In this document: positions 1 through 5,379 of the stretch, one piece after another
Numbering within the stretch: position 1 is the first letter of the stretch
Layout of the letters: each line of letters begins with the position of its first letter
DNA from: Holosporales bacterium
GTDB lineage: Bacteria > Pseudomonadota > Alphaproteobacteria > RUG11792
Reading direction: 5' to 3'
Assembly: GCA_031260085.1 (NCBI GenBank)
Contig: JAIRKP010000047.1
Location: 1 to 5,480 of the forward strand
Length of the DNA: 5,480 nt
Notes under the pieces: model-generated
Seen by the model: only the letters and a program-made list of their open reading frames with translations
Told to the model about the DNA's origin: nothing
Database searches by the model: none
Program-made: the position numbers and the translations under genes

Positions 1-13
1 AAGAGTATTTATA

Positions 14-53
14 GAAGCAGTATATTACATAATGCGTATAGGTATACAGCTTC
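14..53. repeat. Imperfect inverted repeat
   Basis: The 11-base arms at 14-24 (GAAGCAGTATA) and 43-53 (TATACAGCTTC) pair with one mismatch around an 18-base loop. No T-run follows, so this is not an obvious intrinsic terminator. It overlaps the 30-bp tandem repeat. Confidence 0.5.
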
Positions 54-100
54 TTCTTATATTTCATGTTGGTATATAGCTTCCTTTTTCATTTTACTGA
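41..100. repeat. Imperfect 30-bp tandem duplication
   Basis: Bases 41-70 and 71-100 begin with nearly the same 13 bases (GGTATACAGCTTC and GGTATATAGCTTC) exactly 30 bp apart, and both continue as pyrimidine-rich sequence. Identity decays over the second half of each unit. It looks like an old slippage duplication. No function is inferred. Confidence 0.45.
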
Positions 101-298
101 GATAAAATATTTTTCCTAACAGGATCTAATTTAATAAGTGTTGATGAATTGAATGTATTCCTTATAGGGCAAGGCGCATAAAAACACAGCTTTTCAGAAT
201 CAATGAATGTACAATAATGCAGAATTAATCGTTAGCTTGACTCGCGCCCCGGCTTAATGTTTATAAAAATAATTCCATATTATCAAACTTACCGCCAT

Positions 299-327
299 TT
301 GCATACTTATGCTAATATTGTTATTAT
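299..327 (+). promoter_or_regulatory. Probable sigma70-type promoter of pheS
   Basis: A -35-like TTGCAT (299-304) and a -10-like TATTAT (322-327) are separated by exactly 17 bases. Transcription would start near 334 and give a 5' leader of about 24 nt before the pheS ATG. The leader contains GGGCGCG (345-351), the same GC-rich core found in the dispersed hairpins. No Shine-Dalgarno sequence is evident before the ATG. The call rests on motif matching only. Confidence 0.6.
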
Positions 328-357
328 GACAATATATTTTTTACGGGCGCGGTTAGT

Positions 358-1398
358 ATGTCTTTAAAAGAATTAGAAAATAATATTGAGCATTGGGAAA
401 ATTGTATATCTCAGGCCACTTCTTTTAAAGAACTAGATAATTTAAAAGCTGATATATTTGGTAAAAGTGGGATTCTTTCCGCTGCCTTCAAAGAAATAAC
501 GAATATTGCCACGGAAGAAAAGAAGGCGTTTGGGGAAAAATTAAATTATATAAAACAGCAGCTAGATAATGCAATCCTAAATCAAAAAAATAAATTAAAA
601 GATTACTTGATAGCGGAAAAATTGAAAAATGAAGCGGAAGACATCAATTTGCCCATTCCCGAAAATGCATTTGGCGGGCTGCATTTAATCACCCAATCCA
701 TAAGAAGAATAAAAGCACATTATTCAGCCAGAGGGTTTTTGATATTAGATGGCCCTGAAATTGAAACTGAATTTTTCAATTTTGATGCATTAAATATGCC
801 GAAATACCATCCGGCACGGCAAAGTCACGATACTTTTTACCTTGAAGGAGTGCAAGGTCACCTGCTGCGGACTCACACATCTAATGTTCAGATAAGGTCG
901 ATGATGTTAGATCGAGGAAAAAGCATCCGGATGCTCTCAATTGGAAAAACGTATAGAAATGATTCTTTGGATGCGACTCATTCTCCAATGTTTCATCAAA
1001 TGGAAGGACTTGTCGTTGATCAAAAACCAATTAATATTGGGCACTTAAGCAGTGAGTTAAAGAAGCTGATGGCCTTTTTCTTTGAGGTTGAGAATGTTGA
1101 AATTAGGCTTAGACCAAGTTTCTTCCCATTCACGGAGCCCAGCATGGAGGTTGATTGCAAATGCATCATTAAAGATGGAAAATTAATTATTTCTGAACAT
1201 GGCAATAAATGGATAGAACTTGGCGGCGCTGGCATGGTTCACCCCAATGTTTTTAAAGCTTGCAAAATCGAGCAACCTGCATACGGCTTTGCTTTTGGAG
1301 TTGGCCTTGATAGATTGGTAATGCTAAAAAATGGAATACAAGACATCAGAAATCTTTTCGATACAGATACCCGTTGGTTAAAATATTATGCTTGTTGA
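358..1398 (+). CDS. pheS: Phenylalanine--tRNA ligase alpha subunit
   Basis: PheS is the catalytic subunit of the cytoplasmic alpha2-beta2 enzyme that charges tRNA-Phe with phenylalanine using ATP. At 346 residues it is close to the usual 325-350. Residues 1-90 form the N-terminal helical coiled-coil region that contacts tRNA. From about 105 the class II synthetase core follows: motif 1 region with GPEIE and FNFDALNMP then HPAR (132-154), HDTFYL (157-162), LRTHTSNVQIR (170-180), motif 2 with YRND and MFHQMEG (199-217), the FPFTEPS phenylalanine-pocket segment (256-262), GGAGMVHPNV (289-298) and motif 3 GFAFGVGLDRL (310-320). A312 appears to match the Ala that sets amino-acid specificity in E. 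coli PheS. ATG358 is chosen because an in-frame TAA lies at 313-315 with no other usual start codon between. Unusually, pheT does not follow, so the beta subunit must be encoded elsewhere. Upstream is a plausible promoter but no clear ribosome-binding site. Confidence 0.97.
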   Translation: MSLKELENNIEHWENCISQATSFKELDNLKADIFGKSGILSAAFKEITNIATEEKKAFGEKLNYIKQQLDNAILNQKNKLKDYLIAEKLKNEAEDINLPIPENAFGGLHLITQSIRRIKAHYSARGFLILDGPEIETEFFNFDALNMPKYHPARQSHDTFYLEGVQGHLLRTHTSNVQIRSMMLDRGKSIRMLSIGKTYRNDSLDATHSPMFHQMEGLVVDQKPINIGHLSSELKKLMAFFFEVENVEIRLRPSFFPFTEPSMEVDCKCIIKDGKLIISEHGNKWIELGGAGMVHPNVFKACKIEQPAYGFAFGVGLDRLVMLKNGIQDIRNLFDTDTRWLKYYAC

Positions 1399-1706
1399 TA
1401 ACCTCTTTTGGTTTTGATTCGGAATTACTGAATAGAGATATATTGCACGAAAAGATGATAATTTTCAAGCGCAAGGATTGAAAAGACTAGCCAAAGAGCA
1501 CATAAGCATCGATACTCCATGCAAATCCTAAAGTTGTCCAGTGTTCCTTATATGAAACTAAGGTTTATTGCGTTTTCAGATCTTGTCGTCATTAGATGAA
1601 AATGCTCCCTATGCAATTGCAGCGAAAGGAACACAAATAGCTAGGTAATAGACCTCTTTCGAATCTCTTTCTTCCAGTCATTGTAAACAGTATGGTAAAC
1701 AGCCTT

Positions 1707-1736
1707 GAACCCTAAAAGCAGTTGCTTTTAGGGTTC
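1707..1736. repeat. AT-rich hairpin, module A type
   Basis: The 13-base arms GAACCCTAAAAGC (1707-1719) and GCTTTTAGGGTTC (1724-1736) are perfectly complementary around a 4-base loop. The core AAAAGC-loop-GCTTTT recurs in other hairpins of the window (4438-4459, 5255-5288). It is followed by CCACGGGG, not a T-run, so a rho-independent terminator is unlikely despite its position downstream of pheS. Confidence 0.85.
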
Positions 1737-1827
1737 CACGGGGGCACGATTATCCACAGTCACCCTGCGGGTAAAGTCTTTGATTTTGCAATAAATCTAT
1801 GATTTATCATAATCGCATTGCTCGTGG
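1736..1827. repeat. Degenerate long-loop hairpin, module B type
   Basis: Outer arms CCACG (1736-1740) and CGTGG (1823-1827) and inner arms CGATTAT (1747-1753) and ATAATCG (1809-1815) are complementary. The loop holds a smaller hairpin ATAAATC-TAT-GATTTAT (1791-1807). The GC-rich to AT-rich gradient of each arm resembles the B hairpins at 1951-1989 and 5060-5098, but the GGGGCA stretch between the paired blocks does not pair well. It looks like a B module opened by insertion or decay. Confidence 0.5.
1750..1758 (+). promoter_or_regulatory. Perfect DnaA-box match (isolated)
   Basis: TTATCCACA is the strict E. coli-type DnaA box. A weaker relative, TTATCCACC, occurs at 5199-5207. No cluster of boxes and no adjacent AT-rich unwinding repeat is visible, and the site lies inside a repeat hairpin. 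A single 9-mer may be chance, so it is not evidence of an origin by itself. Confidence 0.3.
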
Positions 1828-1908
1828 GGATCTAAAAGCTTATGCTTATATGGTAACCTCCGTTTTGCGTTAGAAGGCGCTCTAAAGTTTTTCGAGATTA
1901 ACGTGTAC

Positions 1909-1946
1909 GTCTGTCAAGGAGGAGAACGAAGTGATCCTTGACAGAC
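1909..1946 (+). repeat. 38-nt palindromic repeat, module C, copy 1
   Basis: The perfect 12-base arms GTCTGTCAAGGA (1909-1920) and TCCTTGACAGAC (1935-1946) flank the 14-base loop GGAGAACGAAGTGA. All 38 bases are identical to copy 3 (5432-5469) and to the reverse complement of copy 2 (5104-5141). The B and A hairpins follow immediately, forming a three-hairpin element. The loop resembles, from memory, the core of palindromic repeats common in Rickettsia and some other bacteria (GAGGAGNAACGAAGTGA-like). That relation is inference. Confidence 0.95.
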
Positions 1947-1950
1947 TGAA

Positions 1951-1989
1951 GGCGCGAGTATGGTATAATACCTATACCAAACTCGCGCC
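1951..1989 (+). repeat. Palindromic repeat, module B, copy 1
   Basis: The 17-base arms GGCGCGAGTATGGTATA (1951-1967) and its complement at 1973-1989 pair with one mismatch (1960 against 1980) around a 5-base loop. Each arm runs from GC-rich at the base to AT-rich at the loop. It lies 4 bases after module C. The left arm is identical to that of copy 2 at 5060-5076. It is followed by CCCGGGGGG and then module A. Confidence 0.92.
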
Positions 1990-1998
1990 CCGGGGGGA

Positions 1999-2025
1999 AA
2001 TCAAAAAATAAACGAATTTTTGATT
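1999..2025 (+). repeat. AT-rich hairpin, module A, of element 1
   Basis: The arms AATCAAAAA (1999-2007) and TTTTTGATT (2017-2025) are perfectly complementary around a 9-base loop. It is third in the C-B-A order. Its sequence differs from the A hairpin of element 2 (5026-5052), although both contain GATT/AATC at one end of the arms. Confidence 0.75.
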
Positions 2026-2128
2026 GCCTAGAAATATTAACAGAATTATTGCAAACAGGCGCGGGGGGCATAGCATATTATTGTCGAAATGATAGTTGAG
2101 AGCCAAAAGAATATCAAAATCCATCTCC

Positions 2129-2151
2129 AATATTAACCTTTTATTAATATT
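2129..2151. repeat. Small AT-only inverted repeat
   Basis: The arms AATATTAA (2129-2136) and TTAATATT (2144-2151) are perfect around a 7-base loop. With such base composition this could be chance. No role is inferred. Confidence 0.4.
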
Positions 2152-2167
2152 TATGTTGACGTTCTAA

Positions 2168-2213
2168 CCCCGCCCAGGGGCGCGATTATGCTAAAGCTTC
2201 TTCGGATAATCGC
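2168..2213. repeat. Short B-type hairpin with GC-rich lead
   Basis: A small CCCC-GCCCA-GGGG hairpin (2168-2180) runs into the arms GCGATTAT (2182-2189) and ATAATCGC (2206-2213), which pair around a 16-base loop containing AAGCTTCTTCGG. The GGGGCGCGATTATG start matches the arm pattern of the B modules, so this is probably a shortened or diverged solo member of that family. Confidence 0.6.
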
Positions 2214-2356
2214 ACACCCGCAGAGCAGTCAAACAATCTTTGATTTTTTGCCTGGCCTAAAGAAATCGTTATCTTCCGAATCAGCATCCCCCTGCGTCAA
2301 GCATCTATCTCTATCTTAGTTGCAAATTAGTGTGCAGACGTATATAACAGTTGAAT

Positions 2357-2385
2357 TTGATATATTTTATTTTATTTGATAGAAT
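2357..2385 (+). promoter_or_regulatory. Probable sigma70-type promoter of the PBP gene
   Basis: A -35-like TTGATA (2357-2362) and a -10-like TAGAAT (2380-2385) are separated by 17 bases. Transcription would start near 2392 and leave a leader of about 28 nt before the GTG start. This supports independent transcription of the PBP gene, consistent with the long spacer behind pheS. Motif evidence only. Confidence 0.55.
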
Positions 2386-2419
2386 TCGTTACATATGAAT
2401 TGCGAAATAGACAACTTTT

Positions 2420-4330
2420 GTGAATAAAAGACGCAGACGCAAGAAGAAGCAACATCGTTCAATTATTAAAATATTTTTCAGATACCTTGTTTATTCGGGA
2501 GTCTGTGGTTTTGTGGCTGTGTTTATGGTGTTGTTGTATTTTTCAAAAGATTTACCAGATCTTAAAAATCTAAAAACAGAGATTCGAAATCCATCAGTAA
2601 TAATTCAAACTTATGACGGCAATATACTAGGAGCATATGGCGACTTATACGAAGACGTTATAAAAGTTAAAGATTTACCACAACACGTCCCAGCCGCTTT
2701 CATAGCTGTTGAAGACAGGAGATTTTTCAATCATTTTGGAATAGATTTTATTGGATTTTTCAGAGCTGTATATAACAATTATATTTCGGGGAAAATAGTT
2801 CAAGGTGGCTCAACAATCACTCAACAACTCGCTAAAAATATATTAATTGGCGAAGGTATTGTTGTGCATTATGACAGATCCATGAGCCGTAAAATAAAGG
2901 AGTTATTATTGGCTTTTTGGCTTGAGCATAAGTTTACTAAAACAGATATCATGATGATGTATTTAAATAGAGCCTATTTTGGAGCTGGAACATATGGTAT
3001 CGAAGCTGCTTCCAAAAAATATTTTGATAAGCATGCTCGAGATTTAACTATTTTTGAATCAGCAATTTTAGCTGGTTTATTGAAAGCTCCTTCGAAATAT
3101 AGCCCAACAAATCATCCAAATTATGCTCATGAACGAGCATGCATTGTTTTAAAAGCAATGGAAGAGCAAGGATTTATCAAGAGTGCTAAAGAAATCGAGA
3201 ATTCTCAAGGAGAAATGGCGTTTAGAAATAAAATAAAACATAGTAAGAATTATATGTATTTTTGTGATTATGCATATGAAGAAGCAAAAAAGATTTTGGG
3301 TGAAATTGAAGATGATATAGTTGTCGTCACAACACTTAACGAAGGAAAACAAAACGCTGCCGAAGAAGCTGTAAAATATTATATTGAAACTGAATCAGAA
3401 AATTATAAGTTCTCACAAGCTGCGTTTATCTGTCTTGGAAAAGATGGAGAAATTCAAGCATTGGTCGGAGGAAAAGACTATACGGCGACGCAGTTCAATA
3501 GGGTGACTCAAGCGGCAAGATTGCCTGGATCTGCTTTTAAAATTTTCGTATATGGTGCCGCTTTAGAATATGGATATCAATTGGATGATTTGATTTCAGA
3601 TGCCCCCGTTGAAATATCCGGCTGGAAGCCAAAAAATTATAAGTGGAAACCTTTAGGAAAAATTTCAGTACTTGAGGGATTCACATATTCCGTTAATAGT
3701 ATAAGTGTTAGACTAGCTCAAACTATCGGATTAATACGAATCGCAAATTTTGCTAAAAGATTAGGAATATATAACGTATCCAAACACGATTTAAGCGTAG
3801 CACTTGGAACAACTCCGGTCACTTTAAAAGACTTAACCTCAGCATACGCTTCATTTATAGACGGAAGATCCATATGGACATATTGTATATTCGAAATAAG
3901 AACAAAAGATGGAAAAATCTTGTATCAACACAAAAAGCCTTTGAAAATATCTATTTTTGATAAAGAGCTTCTTAATTCAATTAGAACTCTGTTACGCACT
4001 GTAGTCTCGCGAGGAACTGGCAGGGCTTCTAATGTTAACCCATACGTTTATGGAAAAACGGGAACTAATGGCGATTATGATGCTTGGTTTGTTGGATTTT
4101 ACGATCCAACTGAAAATAAAGACACTGGATTTGCAACAGGAGTGTGGATAGGAAATGATAATAATAAACGGAGAATGACGCCGAATTCAACGGGGGGACG
4201 CATTCCGGCTCGTATAAATGCTCGATTTTTAAAAACTGTATTAAATAAAAACAAAAAAGAAACAACTACAGATAATATAATTCCACAAAAAAGCTTAGGC
4301 GATATTTTGTTACCTTCGTATGTGGGGTGA
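2420..4330 (+). CDS. Class A penicillin-binding protein (PBP1A family, bifunctional glycosyltransferase/transpeptidase)
   Basis: This periplasmic, inner-membrane-anchored enzyme polymerises lipid II into glycan strands and cross-links the stem peptides. After a basic cytosolic tail (residues 2-13) comes one membrane helix (about 20-41). The GT51 glycosyltransferase domain (about 60-250) carries EDRRFFNHFG with catalytic E98, GGSTITQQLAKN (129-140), RKIKE with E161, and YLNRAYFGAG (181-190). The transpeptidase domain (about 330-605) has all three motifs: SAFK with nucleophile S371 and K374, SVN (424-426) and KTGT (546-549). Both activities should therefore be intact. At 636 residues it is shorter than E. 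coli PBP1a (about 850), and the linker between domains is compact. It may correspond to genes named mrcA, ponA or pbp1A. GTG2420 is chosen because a stop lies at 2408-2410 and a later start would cut the basic tail or helix. No Shine-Dalgarno is visible. It implies that the organism retains a peptidoglycan pathway. Confidence 0.96.
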   Translation: MNKRRRRKKKQHRSIIKIFFRYLVYSGVCGFVAVFMVLLYFSKDLPDLKNLKTEIRNPSVIIQTYDGNILGAYGDLYEDVIKVKDLPQHVPAAFIAVEDRRFFNHFGIDFIGFFRAVYNNYISGKIVQGGSTITQQLAKNILIGEGIVVHYDRSMSRKIKELLLAFWLEHKFTKTDIMMMYLNRAYFGAGTYGIEAASKKYFDKHARDLTIFESAILAGLLKAPSKYSPTNHPNYAHERACIVLKAMEEQGFIKSAKEIENSQGEMAFRNKIKHSKNYMYFCDYAYEEAKKILGEIEDDIVVVTTLNEGKQNAAEEAVKYYIETESENYKFSQAAFICLGKDGEIQALVGGKDYTATQFNRVTQAARLPGSAFKIFVYGAALEYGYQLDDLISDAPVEISGWKPKNYKWKPLGKISVLEGFTYSVNSISVRLAQTIGLIRIANFAKRLGIYNVSKHDLSVALGTTPVTLKDLTSAYASFIDGRSIWTYCIFEIRTKDGKILYQHKKPLKISIFDKELLNSIRTLLRTVVSRGTGRASNVNPYVYGKTGTNGDYDAWFVGFYDPTENKDTGFATGVWIGNDNNKRRMTPNSTGGRIPARINARFLKTVLNKNKKETTTDNIIPQKSLGDILLPSYVG

Positions 4331-4345
4331 AAATCTTTGATTTTC
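4329..4345. repeat. Short AT-rich hairpin overlapping the PBP stop codon
   Basis: The arms GAAAATC (4329-4335) and GATTTTC (4339-4345) are perfect around the triloop TTT. The left arm begins inside the TGA stop. The same 7-base arm pair recurs at 5031-5047 with triloop ATA and, less perfectly, at 4411-4428. There is no following T-run, and a stem this AT-rich is weak, so terminator function is doubtful. Confidence 0.7.
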
Positions 4346-4410
4346 TAAACATTATACTTCTTGCGATACCTGCGGCAAGAGTTTAATGAGTAGTAAGTCT
4401 TAGAGCCGGC

Positions 4411-4459
4411 GAAAATCTTTGATTCTTCCCCAGAGGCCCGAAAAGCTCTAGCTTTTCGG
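4411..4459. repeat. Two adjacent short hairpins (module A type)
   Basis: An imperfect hairpin GAAAATC-TTT-GATTCTTC (4411-4428) is followed by CCCAGAGGC and then a perfect 9-bp hairpin CCGAAAAGC (4438-4446) to GCTTTTCGG (4451-4459) with loop TCTA. The first repeats the sequence at 4329-4345. The second shares the AAAAGC/GCTTTT core with 1707-1736 and 5255-5288. The pair shows that A-type hairpins also occur without B or C. Confidence 0.7.
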
Positions 4460-4676
4460 ACGATATAAATCAAATTACTCCTACGACCATGCGCCCCTAA
4501 ATAAACTCCGTGTCTATGCTTCGTGACCATTTGCAATAATTCTGCTCCTGAATGTCACGCTATATGTATAATTTTGTAAATCTGGAGCTGTATTAGGAAC
4601 GGTCATTAATCAGGGACATTTAATATCTATAAGCTTTCACATTAGTGCCGAAATATGTATTCCCCCTCACCTGAAG

Positions 4677-4700
4677 CCAAGAGTACCCAATAACTCTTGG
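4677..4700. repeat. Small perfect inverted repeat
   Basis: The arms CCAAGAGT (4677-4684) and ACTCTTGG (4693-4700) are perfect around an 8-base loop. The downstream sequence is AT-rich but has no T-run on either strand that would make a classical terminator. Confidence 0.55.
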
Positions 4701-5025
4701 AAATTGGATTAAATATTTATGAATATCGGAAATCAGGGAGATGTTCTACTTGTTGCTCTATATACATTATGTCGTTTATACTGCAAAGGATTTTCTTGCC
4801 CATAGATGTTTTATCTCAAACGTGCACTTTTCCTGTATGTCATTTTCGTATTATCTAAAGGGCTCCCCTCAAAGGCGAGGGCTTTCACCCTACCCCACGT
4901 TAGAAATATAAATTATAATGACTGACAGCCAAGCATCTGCTTTTCGAGCACGCCTCTTCATTTATTTTCTTCTGTTTTAAATTAAAACTGAAATTAACGA
5001 GTTCTGTCATTGCCAACTTTTGAGG

Positions 5026-5052
5026 ATATTGAAAATCATAGATTTTCAATAT
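5026..5052 (-). repeat. AT-rich hairpin, module A, of element 2
   Basis: The 12-base arms ATATTGAAAATC (5026-5037) and GATTTTCAATAT (5041-5052) are perfect around the triloop ATA. On the - strand it is third in the same C-B-A order as element 1. It is separated from B by TCCCCTG. Confidence 0.88.
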
Positions 5053-5059
5053 TCCCCTG

Positions 5060-5098
5060 GGCGCGAGTATGGTATAGAAATTATACCATATTCGTGCC
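5060..5098 (-). repeat. Palindromic repeat, module B, copy 2
   Basis: The arms at 5060-5076 (GGCGCGAGTATGGTATA) and 5082-5098 pair along all 17 positions if G-T is allowed. Two positions of the right arm have T opposite G (5092 and 5095), which is G-U wobble in RNA. The first arm is identical to that of copy 1. Length (39 nt) and loop size (5 nt) match copy 1 exactly. Confidence 0.92.
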
Positions 5099-5101
5099 AT
5101 C

Positions 5102-5143
5102 CAGTCTGTCAAGGATCACTTCGTTCTCCTCCTTGACAGACTG
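5102..5143 (-). repeat. Palindromic repeat, module C, copy 2 (inverted)
   Basis: The 14-base arms (5102-5115 and 5130-5143) are perfect around a 14-base loop. Bases 5104-5141 are the exact reverse complement of copy 1, and 5103-5142 is the exact reverse complement of copy 3 at 5431-5470. Copies 2 and 3 therefore form a 40-bp inverted pair enclosing the parS site, and copies 1 and 2 an inverted pair enclosing the PBP gene. Confidence 0.95.
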
Positions 5144-5203
5144 TTAATCTATTTAATATATCAGTATAGTAAAGAGTATTCAGAGGTGGTAAAAATCGTT
5201 ATC

Positions 5204-5257
5204 CACCCGGGGCGCAATTTATGGTATAATATTTTACCATAAATCGCGCCCCGGGTG
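5204..5257. repeat. Long B-type hairpin (23-bp stem)
   Basis: The arms at 5204-5226 and 5235-5257 pair with a single mismatch (5216 against 5245) around an 8-base loop. The base of the stem is CACCCGGGGCGC and the tip TTTATGGTA, the same GC-to-AT gradient as the other B modules. The right arm includes TCGCGCCCCGG, also seen at 242-252 and 1983-1993. The last three bases, GTG, are shared with the next hairpin. Confidence 0.92.
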
Positions 5258-5288
5258 TACCATAAAAGATACCGCTTTTATGGTACAC
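5255..5288. repeat. A-type hairpin overlapping the preceding B hairpin
   Basis: The 14-base arms GTGTACCATAAAAG (5255-5268) and CTTTTATGGTACAC (5275-5288) are perfect around a 6-base loop. It carries the AAAAG/CTTTT core of other A modules. Its arms repeat the 9-mer TACCATAAA/TTTATGGTA found in the arms of the preceding hairpin, so alternative pairings between the two are possible. Confidence 0.92.
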
Positions 5289-5357
5289 AACAACACCATA
5301 AACTAACAAAAAACCTTACTGTGTAATATTGGTAACTTGCAATGGTAATAATATTTC

Positions 5358-5379
5358 AAATGTTCCACGTGGAACATTT
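5358..5379. promoter_or_regulatory. parS-type centromere site (ParB binding)
   Basis: The 16-mer TGTTCCACGTGGAACA (5361-5376) is a perfect palindrome matching the highly conserved bacterial parS consensus (TGTTNCACGTGNAACA). The symmetry extends three A/T pairs on each side to 22 bp. parS is the CTP-dependent loading site of ParB, which works with ParA and SMC in chromosome segregation and usually lies near oriC. No parA or parB gene is in the window. The match is specific enough to be convincing, although binding is inferred. Confidence 0.85.

Larger units (their letters stand above)
1..298. other. Non-coding leader region upstream of pheS
   Basis: No supported gene is seen here. On the + strand the frame beginning at base 1 stays open to a TAA at 115-117 (38 codons), so it could be the tail of an upstream gene. 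The translation shows no recognisable family, and its middle is made of the imperfect 30-bp repeat, so it is not called. The stretch also holds a GC-rich 13-mer at 240-252 (ACTCGCGCCCCGG) that is identical to bases 1981-1993 in the right arm and flank of a later repeat hairpin. This suggests a decayed solo half of the same repeat family. Confidence 0.6.
1399..2356. other. Gene-free spacer between pheS and the PBP gene
   Basis: This spacer of almost 1 kb has no convincing gene on either strand. Short open stretches just after pheS read plausibly as protein: 1395-1478, about 1434-1530, and 1562-1648 ending in SLDENAPYAIAAKGTQIAR. They lie in different frames, are under 35 codons each and match no family I can name. 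They may be frameshifted remnants of a dead gene or chance. No trace of pheT was recognised. From 1700 onward the spacer is dominated by hairpin repeats, listed separately. Confidence 0.65.
4346..5025. other. Gene-free spacer after the PBP gene
   Basis: No supported gene is seen on either strand. A + strand frame stays open for about 46 codons (4572-4706), but its product is unrecognised and that length is expected by chance. Open frames on the - strand across 4345-4536 and 4900-5112 run through hairpin repeats and look fortuitous. Besides the hairpins listed separately, there is a small CCCTC-AAAGGC-GAGGG inverted repeat at 4866-4881 and a TCTTGC/GCAAGA pair at 4359-4380. No tRNA, rRNA or known small RNA was recognised. 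Confidence 0.6.

Noticed and set aside
1020..1235. Open frame antisense to pheS
   Set aside because: It lies wholly within the well-supported pheS coding sequence and its product is unrecognisable, so it is a shadow frame.
1655..1690. tRNA-like TTCGAAT motif
   Set aside because: The bases flanking the motif do not form a T-arm stem on either strand and no acceptor or anticodon arm is present.
1707..1736. Rho-independent terminator for pheS
   Set aside because: The stem is good but is followed by CCACGGGG and not a T-run, and it is over 300 bases past the stop codon. It fits the dispersed hairpin family better.
3149..3352. Open frames antisense to the PBP gene (also 4065-4265)
   Set aside because: Both are wholly inside the intact PBP coding sequence with no family resemblance.
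4345..4536. 63-codon open frame on the - strand
   Set aside because: It covers the paired A-type hairpins at 4411-4459 and ends beside the PBP stop. The basic, low-complexity product resembles no family.
4900..5112. 70-codon open frame on the - strand
   Set aside because: Almost half of it runs through the A and B hairpins of element 2 and into C. Its product has no recognisable family, and no start signal is visible. It is more likely a by-product of repeat sequence.
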